A program made the translations under genes and the position numbers. DNA of 64,000 nt from Rhodocyclaceae bacterium (GTDB lineage: Bacteria > Pseudomonadota > Gammaproteobacteria > Burkholderiales > Rhodocyclaceae), in contig JADKDD010000002.1 in the NCBI GenBank assembly GCA_016718525.1, forward strand, positions 1,550,001 through 1,614,000, read 5' to 3'. The notes beneath the pieces were generated by a model. That model searched no databases, was not told the origin of the DNA, and saw nothing but the letters and a program-made list of their open reading frames with translations. Below, one piece after another: positions 50,640-60,084 of the stretch (position 1 is its first letter; the number at the start of each line of letters is the position of its first letter).

Positions 50640-52177
50640 CTCGCACTGTGCTCATTATCGGCGGCGGCCCCGCAGGGCTTACCGCCGCGTTGGAACTTGC
50701 CCGAAATTCGGATATTCATCCCGTCGTACTAGAGGCTTTGGACGATGTGGGCGGTATCTCGAGGACAATCGAATACAAAGGCAATCGGATGGATATTGGC
50801 GGTCATCGTTTCTTTTCCAAGTCCGATTGGGTCATGGACTGGTGGCGGCAAATGATGCCTCCGGCGCCAGACAAAGACGCTGACGGCTTTTCAGTGATGC
50901 CAAAAAATGATCGGCATTTGTTGATCCGGCCGCGGCTGTCGCGGATTTATTTTCTGCGCAGGTTTTTCGATTATCCGATTTCGCTTTCAGGAAAAACCAT
51001 CGCCAATCTTGGTCCCATTCGTATTGTGCGAATTGGTATTTCCTACGTCTGGGCTAATTTATTTCAGCGCCGGCCGGAAAAGAATCTCGAGGACTTTTTC
51101 TACAATCGATTTGGTGGAGAGCTCTACCGCACCTTTTTCAAGGACTATACCGAGAAGGTCTGGGGCGTTGCCTGTCATGCGATTAGTCCGCAATGGGGGG
51201 CTCAGCGTATCAAAGGTTTGTCGATCACCAAAGCCATCATTCATGCCGCCAAGAAGATTTTTTTCGGCGGCGGTAACACCAGCGTCGAACAAAAAGGCAC
51301 CGAGACCAGCCTGATTGAGCGCTTTCTTTACCCGAAATTCGGCCCCGGGCAAATGTGGCGCTTGGCCGCTGAGGAACTGCGCACGCGTGGTGGCGAGATT
51401 CATTTTGGTGTGAAGGTCGTGACACTCAAACAGGAAAACGGCCGCATTACCGCCGTTGAAACTGAGTCTGCTGACCATACCAGACGCTGGTGGGACGGCG
51501 ACTGGGTGATTTCAACCATGCCGCTGCGCGATATGGTTCAGGCACTGCAACCTCCTGCGCCTGATGCTGTGCGCGCTGTCGCCGACGGATTGATGTACCG
51601 CGACTTCATCACCATGGGATTGCTGCTGAAGAAACTCAAACCGCGTCCTGAGGGAAAGCCGCCGCTCAATCTGCTACCCGACACATGGATATACATTCAG
51701 GAACCGGATGTAATGATCGGTCGCCTGCAAATCTTTAACAACTGGAGTCCCGCGCTAGTCAAGGACGCCGACACGATCTGGATGGGACTGGAGTATTTCT
51801 GTCAGGAAAGTGATGAGCTGTGGTCAATGGGCGACGCGGAGTTTTCACGCTTTGCCATTGCCGAACTGGCGAAAATCGATTTGATCGACCCGACCGATGC
51901 ACTCGACTGGCATGTTGCGCGTGTGCCTAAGGCTTATCCGGCTTATTTTGGAACCTATGACCGTTTCGATACACTGCGCGAGTATGCCGACGGCATCGGC
52001 AACCTGTTTTTGGTGGGACGTAACGGCATGCACCGTTACAACAATCAAGATCATTCAATGGTCACCGCCAAACTCGCCGCTGAGGCAATAATGTCGGGCT
52101 CGAGCGATAAGTCGGCAATCTGGACCGTCAACGTTGAAGAAGAATATCACGAGGAAAAGGCGAGCAACGCGGCCTAA
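50636..52177 (+). CDS. FAD-dependent oxidoreductase (UGM/protoporphyrinogen-oxidase-like)
   Basis: 513 aa. N-terminal dinucleotide fold VLIIGGGPAGLTAALELAR with Glu in VVLEALDDVGG, then RMDIGGHRFFSKSDWV, a conserved GGHRF motif of this family. Central part has FFKDYTEKVWGV, and the C-terminal FAD contact GNLFLVGRNGMHRYNNQDHSM. Similar proteins act on sugar nucleotides or lipid-linked sugars, but no specific reaction can be assigned. Coupled to GtrA, so a role in surface glycan chemistry is likely. Ends overlapping a convergent gene by four bases. Confidence 0.8.
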   Translation: MTRTVLIIGGGPAGLTAALELARNSDIHPVVLEALDDVGGISRTIEYKGNRMDIGGHRFFSKSDWVMDWWRQMMPPAPDKDADGFSVMPKNDRHLLIRPRLSRIYFLRRFFDYPISLSGKTIANLGPIRIVRIGISYVWANLFQRRPEKNLEDFFYNRFGGELYRTFFKDYTEKVWGVACHAISPQWGAQRIKGLSITKAIIHAAKKIFFGGGNTSVEQKGTETSLIERFLYPKFGPGQMWRLAAEELRTRGGEIHFGVKVVTLKQENGRITAVETESADHTRRWWDGDWVISTMPLRDMVQALQPPAPDAVRAVADGLMYRDFITMGLLLKKLKPRPEGKPPLNLLPDTWIYIQEPDVMIGRLQIFNNWSPALVKDADTIWMGLEYFCQESDELWSMGDAEFSRFAIAELAKIDLIDPTDALDWHVARVPKAYPAYFGTYDRFDTLREYADGIGNLFLVGRNGMHRYNNQDHSMVTAKLAAEAIMSGSSDKSAIWTVNVEEEYHEEKASNAA

Positions 52178-53529
52178 ATTCTGTGAGGCGCAACATACGG
52201 TTTGCTTAGCGGGCTTACCTGCCACGTAGCACGGTAGTTCCTTAAGTGCCAGTGCAAAAAAACTGCTGTTACCAGCAAAACGATAATGGCCAAGCTTGGC
52301 AAATGAATCCGTCCGGCGTTGTCCGCGCTGTTGACTACGTCAGAGACTTTCGGCGAACCGATAAGTGCGAATGCGATCCCGGCAAAGAACAAGTACTGTA
52401 AATGATACAGTCCAGCGTCTAACAACCCAATGACCAAGAGAAATGCCAACAGGGCGAAACCGAGCAATACACTGCCGTCCATTTTGCGTTTCCAACCCGA
52501 GCGTCCTGACATTCCATGTATTGCCAGCAGGATTACTAGCAGCAGGCCGCCAACCCCCCAGTCCTGGAGTATCTGCAAAATAATATTGTGCGGCTGGAAA
52601 CTTTGAAAATCCCACATCAGGTGCAAGCGCACGAACCCGTTTCCGCCGGCACCCAACAGCAAGGTCAGTGGGTCGCGCAGTGCGTCTATCGATTTTGACC
52701 ACAATGTCAATCTGAAAGACGATAGTTGGTCAAGGGTAGCGGTTGACATACCGGCGAGCGCGCCAGGTGTCCATTGCCGAACAAAGGCATTCACAAAACC
52801 CATGGACGGATTCCCGACGTCAAAAATTATCGCCAGTGCAACGGCCGCAATGATCTCGACGCACCGGTATCGCCATTGCGAACGCTGATCCGAGCCCAAC
52901 ATTAACAAGCAAAAAGCAATTCCCCATGCCAACATGGATGCCCTGCTACCTGACCAAAACAGGAGCCCGAGACCAATGATTCGCGCCAGCATGAGTAAGC
53001 GTTTTTCCGATCGAGGGTAACCGGCATCATGGTAGAGAAACACAGTCATCAACCCTACTGTCATGCCAAGGTGACGGACATTGCCGAAGATGGGCAACAG
53101 AACCCAACTCCAGACGAGGTCGACACCGTCAATCAAACGAAAGCAAATAACAATCAAGCTAACTGCAACAGCCATTTGAAGTACTTTGAAAGACTCAGCA
53201 TTTCTGACAAAAAGCTGAGCGTAAAGAACCGCGACGAGCGGCACAATCAACCAATGAGCATCACGCGCCAAGGCCGGCAGAAACTCGCCACTAAGTGCAT
53301 CTGAAAGCAAAACCCAAGCCGCAAAGGCAAGGTAAAACAGTAGGCCCTTTCGGGTAACGGGCACATGAACAACCGATACCATTGCCAAACACAATAGGGC
53401 GATAGCTACAAACAATATCGAATCGAGCAGAAAGTAACTGCCACGGATATCCCACCAACCGAGAAAAATCACGGCAATTCCGATCAGGTTGATCAGAGTA
53501 AAGGCAGGGGTGGCAGTTGTCTTAGACAT
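52174..53529 (-). CDS. O-antigen ligase/polymerase-like membrane protein
   Basis: 451 aa with about ten to twelve hydrophobic helices. The Wzy_C/WaaL-type region is visible: LGLLFWSGSRASMLAWGIA (the SGSRA motif), then the large periplasmic loop with LLGAGGNGFVRLHLMWDFQ and QPHNIILQILQDWGVGGLL (PHN motif). It probably joins or polymerises glycans on the periplasmic face. Convergent with the FAD gene. Alternative: a pilin glycan ligase (PglL/TfpO share this fold), attractive next to a pilus locus but unproven. Confidence 0.8.
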   Translation of the reverse strand: MSKTTATPAFTLINLIGIAVIFLGWWDIRGSYFLLDSILFVAIALLCLAMVSVVHVPVTRKGLLFYLAFAAWVLLSDALSGEFLPALARDAHWLIVPLVAVLYAQLFVRNAESFKVLQMAVAVSLIVICFRLIDGVDLVWSWVLLPIFGNVRHLGMTVGLMTVFLYHDAGYPRSEKRLLMLARIIGLGLLFWSGSRASMLAWGIAFCLLMLGSDQRSQWRYRCVEIIAAVALAIIFDVGNPSMGFVNAFVRQWTPGALAGMSTATLDQLSSFRLTLWSKSIDALRDPLTLLLGAGGNGFVRLHLMWDFQSFQPHNIILQILQDWGVGGLLLVILLAIHGMSGRSGWKRKMDGSVLLGFALLAFLLVIGLLDAGLYHLQYLFFAGIAFALIGSPKVSDVVNSADNAGRIHLPSLAIIVLLVTAVFLHWHLRNYRATWQVSPLSKPYVAPHRI

Positions 53530-53581
53530 TGAGCGAGACTATTCAGATGGAAAGCAGGGCGGATTGTCGGATGGCGTTGGT

Positions 53582-54200
53582 TCAACGCGCTCGACAAGAA
53601 TATAGCGCCCAAGTATCAGCGACGGCTACTGCTGAATCGTCCGAATCGGTGCGAGAGACGATTACCCAATCAAGTGCCGGATCGGCACACAATGATCGTC
53701 GCAGAGGTGTTTGCTTCACCAATTCACCGCGTCGACGCCACTCAGCAAACTTTTGCTCTGTAAATACAGAGCCAACACCTTGCAAACTTCCCCAATAGTT
53801 TGGAGTGTGCAGATCGAGCCATACTGACAGGGCCTGCTCGGGCCAAGCGACGGTTTCGCCGGCGCGAACATATTGTGTAAAAGGATGTGGCGGTACGGCC
53901 GGATTCAGCCACGTCGATTCCTCCCGTTGTTGAAAACCTTCGCGTCGGTCCCAGTGCGTGATGGTAATCAGAACCAAAACAGACAGTACTAAGAACAGCG
54001 TTAATGCGACCGGTTTGGTTTTGGGGACAAAGTCCAAGCCTATCGCTAACAATAGCGGAAATAGCCACAACTCGCCGGCGATCAAGCCGTGCAGAACAAC
54101 CACACCCTGCCACCAGGGAGTGATGAAGCGAGTACCACCCATTTCAAGATCTATCCAAAAACCCGGTAATGCCAAGAGCCAAAGCACGATCGCAGTTGCC
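53582..54200 (-). CDS. Polytopic membrane protein, C-terminal part
   Basis: Continuation of the previous entry in a different frame. It has two to three further membrane helices (ATAIVLWLLALPGFWIDLEM; VALTLFLVLSVLVLITI) and a C-terminal soluble domain of ~130 residues with SVWLDLHTPNYWGSL, FAEWRRRGELV and LDWVIVSRTD. No start codon with a ribosome site is seen at the junction, which argues for one split gene rather than two. Confidence 0.55.
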
Positions 54201-55425
54201 CAGGCACATTGCGCCATTCGTGCACCGCGTGAGCTGCCGCAATAAACCAAATCGTTGGCAGAAAACTGATTGCGAAAACCAACGCACCCAATCCAACCAG
54301 AGCCCACGGCGTCGCGACCACACCGAGTGTCGTCAGCGCAAGTAGCACTGCGCAAAGCCAGGGCACGGCAATTCGCACTGGTGATTTGTGATGAAGTGTT
54401 TGCAAAATGTCAAGTACCGCCAATGCGGAGACCGGGTAGGTCAACCATGTAACGCGCCATGGTTGCCCCTGAACCACGATTTCCACCGGATACTGGTAAC
54501 TCACAATCAACGCAAGCATCAACGCACCGCCAGCGATGAGTACCAACCGCTTATACATTGGGTGAAGGGAGGGTGATCCAATTCGACTGGCCAACAGCAG
54601 AATTAGCAGCGGCAAGATGTGCAAAGGCAGGCGCGATCCCTCTGGTTTAAAGAGAATGTCATTTGCGTTCTTGACGTAGGTCAGCAGGGCACCGCTAATC
54701 AAATGAAGTCTGGGGAAATCCAATCCTCCCTGGCTGCCAATCAACAGGACTGCTAGCGTTGGTAGTATTACCAATGGGAGTAATCGAGAAAGCGGGATGC
54801 GATCCGCAACAATTAAAACCAACGGCCAGATCCCAAGTAGTGGGTGAAGCAGAAAGGAAAGTAGCGCAAGCCCTGTTGCCGTCAACCGTCTGCCATAGAG
54901 CAGCAACGCCACAGCCATTAACCCCAATGGCATCGCCCACGAGCGCGCAGTTGCAAAATTTTCGTTAAGGACAAAAATTCCTTTGTTAGGAGAGTAACTA
55001 AAGCTGAGTACTACTCCAAACAGCAAGGCAAATCGCATTGCTATCGTATCGCCTGATGCATTGCTGAGCATTGCGCGGGCGAGCAAAAATAGCCCTGTCG
55101 TCCACAGCGCACCGCCGGAGAGTACAACCAACTGAGCTGCGTTGTTCAGACCGAGTGCGCGCACCAACTCGCCATAAATTGGTGTGAATATCGTCAGACT
55201 TCCTTGCGAGCCAAAACGAAAGAACAGGTCACTCGCCAGCGCATCAGGATAGATCCATTGCGCGGAGATTACGCCATATACATAGGCATCGTGCCATAGC
55301 CCATGATACGGGCGATTCAGCAGCCAGAGCAGGAATGCGACCAGAAAAAGGATCGCCCCTGCCCAAGGATTGTGACGCATCAGCCGCGCCGGAATGTCAG
55401 AACTGTCAATTGATATGCGCGACAT
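54151..55425 (-). CDS. Polytopic membrane protein, N-terminal part (frameshifted near 54200)
   Basis: 424 aa in this frame with about nine hydrophobic helices: AGAILFLVAFLLWLLNRPYH, AYVYGVISAQWIYPDALASD, AMPLGLMAVALLLYG and more. Family not recognised; the early GLWHDAYVYG and FGSQGSLTIFTPIY segments recall large uncharacterised membrane proteins of glycan clusters. Near 54200 the sensible protein moves to another frame and continues in the next entry. Adding one base in the G-run read on the minus strand (GGG to GGGG) gives a ~614-aa protein. Confidence 0.6.
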   Translation of the reverse strand: MSRISIDSSDIPARLMRHNPWAGAILFLVAFLLWLLNRPYHGLWHDAYVYGVISAQWIYPDALASDLFFRFGSQGSLTIFTPIYGELVRALGLNNAAQLVVLSGGALWTTGLFLLARAMLSNASGDTIAMRFALLFGVVLSFSYSPNKGIFVLNENFATARSWAMPLGLMAVALLLYGRRLTATGLALLSFLLHPLLGIWPLVLIVADRIPLSRLLPLVILPTLAVLLIGSQGGLDFPRLHLISGALLTYVKNANDILFKPEGSRLPLHILPLLILLLASRIGSPSLHPMYKRLVLIAGGALMLALIVSYQYPVEIVVQGQPWRVTWLTYPVSALAVLDILQTLHHKSPVRIAVPWLCAVLLALTTLGVVATPWALVGLGALVFAISFLPTIWFIAAAHAVHEWRNVPGQLRSCFGSWHYRVFG

Positions 55426-55488
55426 GCTTCAGTGCAATTTGAGTTGAGTGAAACACAAGGTTGGGCGGAACAGGAAAGTGTTTGACCG

Positions 55489-56784
55489 TTAGGCCGGTAG
55501 GCTTCGCGGCACCGACTGCACCGCCCGCGCGGCCAGGACGCCAGATCGAACTGCACCTTCAATCGTGGCCGGATAGTCGCCAGCGACGTAATCGCCGGCC
55601 AGCACCAAACCGGGAAGGTTGGTCTGTGTTGGTGGGCGTTTCAAGTTTGGGACGCAGGAAAACGTGGCGCGTTTCTCGGTGATCGTTTGCACTTTGATCG
55701 GGTCTGGAAGATCCGGAATCAGCGTCGCAATTTCAAGATGAATACGCGCTTCGAGCTCTGCCAGTGGAATATCCAGATGGCGTCCTCGTGCACTGATGAC
55801 TGCCGCAATCAAGCCGCGTTGCCCGTACAACGCACCGCGATCAAACAACCATTGTGCGTGACCATCGCTGACGCCGAGCATCGGATTGGGGAGTTGGACA
55901 TCTTCGGGATACGTTAGGTAGGTGGTCACAATCGGTTCCCACGCAAAATGATCGACCGAATCGCTGAGGCTGGAAACCAGCGTGCCAAGATGGTACGGAG
56001 CAACCGCCAAAATGACGTGATCGTAGGGCAATCCGTCGCCAAGCCGCCAGGCATTTTGTTCGCGTCTTAATGCTGTTACACGATGTTGGCGATAAATTCT
56101 GCCTCCGCGCGATTCAATGAAACGCGCTGCTGGTTCGGGGAACAAGTTGGACAGATCAACCTGTGGCAAGAGGAAATCACTTGCAGCGCGGTTACTGGCC
56201 AGGCTATCACGCAGGACATTGGCAAGCACCTGCGCCGAGGCGTCATTGACTGGGGTGTTCAGCGCGGCGATGCAAAGCGGCTCCCACATGAAGCGCCTCA
56301 GTTGGTGCTGGCGAGACGCTGTCGGATGTGCGGCCAACCAGGCGTCCACCGAAACATCGGGTTGTATACGGAATTTGTCGTGCTGCAAGCCTTGCATCAA
56401 GCGTATCGCCGCCCACTTTTCAGACCAACTGATGCCGCGCGCCATCAGCAATCCAAGCGCGAGGTGGAGAGGTGCCGGCAGGCGCGGCGCAGCCAGTAAA
56501 AACTCACCGGGGAACTCGAGGCGCAGAGGGATCCGTTTCAGCAATCTGTCCGGATCAGCACCAACCAGACGCATTAGCCGCAAAGTTTCGGTGTAGGCGC
56601 CGATAAGAATATGCTGGCCGTTGTCGAGGGTTTGATCGCCAAACTGCACGGCGCGTGCGCGGCCGCCAAGCGTACGCGATGATTCATAGACATCGACCGC
56701 AATGCCATGGGTAGCCAATTCAACAGCCGCCGCCATCCCGGCGTACCCGGCACCGATAACGGCCACCCGTGTTGCGTTGGTCAT
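55489..56784 (-). CDS. hpnE: HpnE, hydroxysqualene dehydroxylase
   Basis: FAD enzyme of the amine-oxidase fold, third step of the HpnDCE route to squalene. The ATG at 56784 (MTNATRVAVIGAGYAGM) overlaps the hpnD stop and gives 431 aa. Marks: GAGYAGMAAAVELATHG, YESSRTLGGRARAV, DNGQHILIGAYTETLRL, and the C-terminal FAD motif LVLAGDYVAGDYPATIEGAVRSG split here only in description. A repeat copy is at 56297-56321 (encoding part of TASRQHQLRRF). Confidence 0.9.
   Translation of the reverse strand: MTNATRVAVIGAGYAGMAAAVELATHGIAVDVYESSRTLGGRARAVQFGDQTLDNGQHILIGAYTETLRLMRLVGADPDRLLKRIPLRLEFPGEFLLAAPRLPAPLHLALGLLMARGISWSEKWAAIRLMQGLQHDKFRIQPDVSVDAWLAAHPTASRQHQLRRFMWEPLCIAALNTPVNDASAQVLANVLRDSLASNRAASDFLLPQVDLSNLFPEPAARFIESRGGRIYRQHRVTALRREQNAWRLGDGLPYDHVILAVAPYHLGTLVSSLSDSVDHFAWEPIVTTYLTYPEDVQLPNPMLGVSDGHAQWLFDRGALYGQRGLIAAVISARGRHLDIPLAELEARIHLEIATLIPDLPDPIKVQTITEKRATFSCVPNLKRPPTQTNLPGLVLAGDYVAGDYPATIEGAVRSGVLAARAVQSVPRSLPA
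56297..56321 (+). repeat. dispersed hairpin repeat, copy 10 (inside hpnE)
   Basis: CTCAG, loop TTGGTG, CTGGC, tail GAGACGCTG. One wobble pair. Antisense to hpnE. A weaker core-only match lies at 56553-56570. Confidence 0.72.
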
Positions 56785-57632
56785 CGATTCGCCAACCAGG
56801 TGCGCCCGGCAATCCAAAGCTTGCGTAGCGGCGTCAGGGCAATCCGTTGATGTAGCACGCGATAGCCATCGCGCTCAATCTCATCCAGCGTCGATTGATA
56901 GATTGCAGCCATGACCAAGCCGGCACGCTGTGATCGTCGGTCAGCCGCGGGCAGGTGCGCGAACGCTTGCGCGTACATGGCACGAGCCCGTTCAATTTGA
57001 AATCGCATCAGTGCGGAAAATTTTTCAGAGTAACGCGATTCGATCAAATCCGACTCAGTAACGTCAAACCGTTGCAATTCGTCTAATGGCAAATAAATGC
57101 GGCCACGGCGGGCATCTTCACCGACGTCGCGGACAATGTTGGTGAGTTGAAACGCAAGACCAAGGTCGTGTGCGTACTTGAGTGTACGGCGGTCGCTATA
57201 ACCAAAAATTTCAGCCGCCAACAAGCCAACAACGCTGGCAACCCGGTAGCAGTAAAGATGCAAAGATTTGAAATCGACATACCGCGCCTGATGCAAATCC
57301 ATTTCCATTCCATCAATGATTTCCGTCAGCTGTTCATGCGGTAGTGAAAATGATTGCATGGCTTCCTGTAAAGCCAGAGTTACCGGATGAGTGGGAGATC
57401 CAGCGTAGAGCTGAGCAAGTTCGCCCCGCCACCAAACCAATTTCGTTTGCGCCAGGGCTGGGTCAGGGCACTCATCGACGACATCGTCGACTTCACGGCA
57501 AAAGGCATAAAGCGCCGTAATGGCTTGTCGTCTTACCGGCTCAAGGAACAGGAAGCTGTAATAAAACGATGAACCGCTTGCGGCTGCCTTTTCCTGGCAG
57601 TAAGCGTTCGCGGCGGTGGCGGGGCGGCTCAT
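56781..57632 (-). CDS. hpnD: HpnD, presqualene diphosphate synthase
   Basis: Condenses two farnesyl diphosphates. The ATG at 57632 (MSRPATAANAYCQEKAAAS) overlaps the hpnC stop and gives 283 aa. Trans-isoprenyl synthase motifs: SSFYYSFLFL, CREVDDVVDE (first Asp-rich), and LTNIVRDVGEDARRGRIYLP (second Asp-rich). Also LHLYCYRVASVVGLLAAEIFG. Middle gene of hpnCDE. Confidence 0.92.
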   Translation of the reverse strand: MSRPATAANAYCQEKAAASGSSFYYSFLFLEPVRRQAITALYAFCREVDDVVDECPDPALAQTKLVWWRGELAQLYAGSPTHPVTLALQEAMQSFSLPHEQLTEIIDGMEMDLHQARYVDFKSLHLYCYRVASVVGLLAAEIFGYSDRRTLKYAHDLGLAFQLTNIVRDVGEDARRGRIYLPLDELQRFDVTESDLIESRYSEKFSALMRFQIERARAMYAQAFAHLPAADRRSQRAGLVMAAIYQSTLDEIERDGYRVLHQRIALTPLRKLWIAGRTWLANR

Positions 57633-58453
57633 AGCGGACGCACCAGCGTCGCCCAGAAAATCCCGGGCCAGTCCCACGCCTTGAGCACCGGCCGGCGGTT
57701 AAAAACATCATAACTGCGGCTCTCAATCTTGTTGGCGATACACAGGCCGCCAGCAACGATGGCACGAATCTCGAATCCGAATCGACCAGGCAATGACCAG
57801 CCCAATGGCGCGCCGGACAACATCAGATCGCGCGCCCGGTCGACTTGAAACTTCATCAATGCACGCCAGTTGGTGCTGGTAACACGCCGTCTGACGTCAC
57901 TCTCAGCAACGCCGAAGCGCTGCATTTCGTCCTGGGGCAGGTAAATTCGTCCGTTATCACCTTTGTCTGCATCTATACCTACGTCCTGCCAATGATTGAT
58001 CAGTTGCAATGCCGTGCAGATGGCGTCCGATTGCTCCAGTTGCAATGGCGTCCCTTCACCGAACAAACGGAGCATCAGGCGCCCGATCGGGTTGGCCGAG
58101 CGGGCGCAGTAATCACTTAGTTCTTCAAAATCACGGTAACGATGCTTGATCACGTCCTGCGAGAACGCGTCGAGCAAATCATAGAACAACTGAACCGGAA
58201 GGCCATATTTACTTATAACCAAACCCAAGGCCAAAAAAATTGGGTTTTCCGTCGACAAACCGTTGGCAATTGCGTCGAGTTCACCCCGGAAGGCGCTGAG
58301 TTGTGCCAGCCGCAACTCGGGCTGCACGTCGCCTTCATCGGCAAAATCATCGGCGCTACGCGCAAAGTGGTAAATCGCCGCCACCGGCTGACGTAATTCG
58401 GGCGGCAACAATATGGATGCGACGGGGAAGTTTTCGTAATGTTCGACGGGCAT
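57629..58453 (-). CDS. hpnC: HpnC, hydroxysqualene synthase
   Basis: Hydrolyses presqualene diphosphate to hydroxysqualene; 274 aa. Motifs: HYENFPVASILLP, YHFARSADDFADEG (Asp-rich 1), YCARSANPIGRLMLRLFG, and LINHWQDVGIDADKGDNGRI (Asp-rich 2 variant). Paired with HpnD, with which it shares the fold. A repeat copy (57865-57889) encodes part of RRRVTSTNWRALM. No squalene-hopene cyclase gene is in the window. Confidence 0.92.
   Translation of the reverse strand: MPVEHYENFPVASILLPPELRQPVAAIYHFARSADDFADEGDVQPELRLAQLSAFRGELDAIANGLSTENPIFLALGLVISKYGLPVQLFYDLLDAFSQDVIKHRYRDFEELSDYCARSANPIGRLMLRLFGEGTPLQLEQSDAICTALQLINHWQDVGIDADKGDNGRIYLPQDEMQRFGVAESDVRRRVTSTNWRALMKFQVDRARDLMLSGAPLGWSLPGRFGFEIRAIVAGGLCIANKIESRSYDVFNRRPVLKAWDWPGIFWATLVRPL
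57865..57889 (+). repeat. dispersed hairpin repeat, copy 11 (inside hpnC)
   Basis: Consensus stem GCCAG / CTGGT around TTGGTG, tail AACACGCCG. Antisense to hpnC. Nearly identical to the intergenic copy at 40803. Confidence 0.82.
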
Positions 58454-58577
58454 AAGGGCTCAAAGTATAGGGGCGGAAGATGCCCGTTGTCGCTGGACGC
58501 CGAGCGAGGACGAATAAGGTTAAAATTCGACCCTCGTTTCCCGTTGAAGTCGAGTTTTGACAATTTGCGGGTTACGT

Positions 58578-58662
58578 GCCCAGGTGGCGGAATTGGTAGA
58601 CGCACCAGATTTAGGTTCTGGCGCCGCGAGGCGTGGGGGTTCGAGTCCCTTTCTGGGCACCA
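58578..58662 (+). tRNA. tRNA-Leu (anticodon UAG)
   Basis: 85 bases including an encoded CCA. Acceptor arm GCCCAGG pairs with the 3' end; the anticodon arm CCAGA / TCTGG encloses TTTAGGT, so the anticodon is TAG. A long variable arm (GCGCCGCGAGGCGT region) marks a class II tRNA, and the T arm GGGGTTCGAGTCCC is standard. Lies just upstream of tig, a frequent betaproteobacterial order. Confidence 0.97.
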
Positions 58663-58731
58663 AGCATTGATAGGCCACACAATCAGGAACGATTTGCTCC
58701 ACCCCACAAACACATATTTTTGACGGAATAA

Positions 58732-60084
58732 ATGATGACGGACAATGCATTAGTGAGCGCGCCAAACGAGGCAACCGCAACCAATCCAGTACCTGCGGCC
58801 AGCAGCAAATTGGAAAGACGCATCGAAATGACGGTGGCACGGGCGGATATCGACCGCGATGTGGACCAGCGCCTGAAGCGCCTTTCGCGAACCGTCAAAA
58901 TTGCCGGCTTTCGACCGGGCAAGGTTCCGCTGAAGATGGTTGCTCAGCAGTATGGCTATCAAACTCATTCAGAAGCGCTGGGTGATGCCGTGCAGCGGGT
59001 TTTTGGCGAGCAGGTGCGTGCGAATAACCTTCGTGTTGCCGGTTACCCGAAAATTGAACCGAAGCAAGCGAGCAATGAAGATCAATTGGAATTTTCGGCA
59101 GTGTTCGAGGTGTATCCGGATATCGTCCCGGGTGATATCACCTCGTCGGCCATAGAAAAGCCGGTCTTGGTGGTCAGTGAAGCTGAAGTCGACAAGACGC
59201 TCGAGGTGCTACGCAAGCAACGCACGGCCTATGTTGCAACAGACCATGCTGCCCAGACGGATGACCGTGTGGTAATAGATTTCACTGGCCGTAAAGATGG
59301 CGAGATTTTTAAAGGCGGCGAAGCGCGCGACCACGTCACGGTCGTTGGTGGTGGCCAGATGTTGCCTGAATTTGATGCGCAACTGCTTGGCGTAACGACC
59401 GGGCAAACCAAGACTTTTGATTTGACCTTCCCGGCTGATTACCAAGCGACCGAGTTGGCAGGACAAACGGTTCAATTTGAAGTCACGGTGAAAAAGGTCG
59501 AGGCTGCAGCTGTGCCCGAAATCGACGTTGAATTTGCCAAAACACTGGGCATCAACGATGGCGATCTCACCAGAATGCGCAGTGAGGTCAGAAGCAATCT
59601 TGAGCGTGAAGTAAAGAAGCGCTTGCAGTCGCGAATCAAGAACCAAGTGATGGATTTGTTGTTGTCGGTCAACTCTGTCGATGTGCCTAGAGCGTTGGTG
59701 GAAGCTGAAGCGCAGCAGATGGCGGAAAACACCCGCCGGGAAATGGAATCCCGTGGGATGGCTATGAAAAATGTGCCTCTGGACACTTCCTGGTTTGGCG
59801 AACAAGCAACGCGACGCGTCCGCCTAGGGCTACTTTTGGCGGAACTGGTTCGATCAAAAGAGTTGCACGCTAAACCAGAGCAGGTGCGGGCAATTGTCGA
59901 TGATTTCGCCGAGACGTTCGAGGATCCCAAGGAAGTAGTGCGTTGGTATTATTCCCAACCACAACGACTGGCTGAGGCCGAGTCGCTGGCACTCGAAAAC
60001 AACGTAGTTGACTGGGTGTTGGCAAACGCTAAAGTGACTGAAGTCGCTGTCGCATTTGATGACCTGATGGCCAATGCGGCATGA
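58732..60084 (+). CDS. tig: Trigger factor
   Basis: Ribosome-associated chaperone and peptidyl-prolyl isomerase, 450 aa (ATG 58732 or 58735). The ribosome-binding signature is VKIAGFRPGKVPLKMV. The FKBP-type PPIase domain includes DRVVIDFTGRKDGEIFKGGE and FPADYQATELAGQTVQFEVTV. The long helical C-terminal domain follows. The N-terminus has ~25 extra Ala/Pro-rich residues compared with E. coli. Its end overlaps the clpP start (ATGA). Confidence 0.96.
   Translation: MMTDNALVSAPNEATATNPVPAASSKLERRIEMTVARADIDRDVDQRLKRLSRTVKIAGFRPGKVPLKMVAQQYGYQTHSEALGDAVQRVFGEQVRANNLRVAGYPKIEPKQASNEDQLEFSAVFEVYPDIVPGDITSSAIEKPVLVVSEAEVDKTLEVLRKQRTAYVATDHAAQTDDRVVIDFTGRKDGEIFKGGEARDHVTVVGGGQMLPEFDAQLLGVTTGQTKTFDLTFPADYQATELAGQTVQFEVTVKKVEAAAVPEIDVEFAKTLGINDGDLTRMRSEVRSNLEREVKKRLQSRIKNQVMDLLLSVNSVDVPRALVEAEAQQMAENTRREMESRGMAMKNVPLDTSWFGEQATRRVRLGLLLAELVRSKELHAKPEQVRAIVDDFAETFEDPKEVVRWYYSQPQRLAEAESLALENNVVDWVLANAKVTEVAVAFDDLMANAA

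Noticed and set aside
6040..57889. CRISPR repeats as an explanation for the recurring 25-mer
   Set aside because: Copies are kilobases apart, on both strands and within genes, with no regular spacers and no cas genes.
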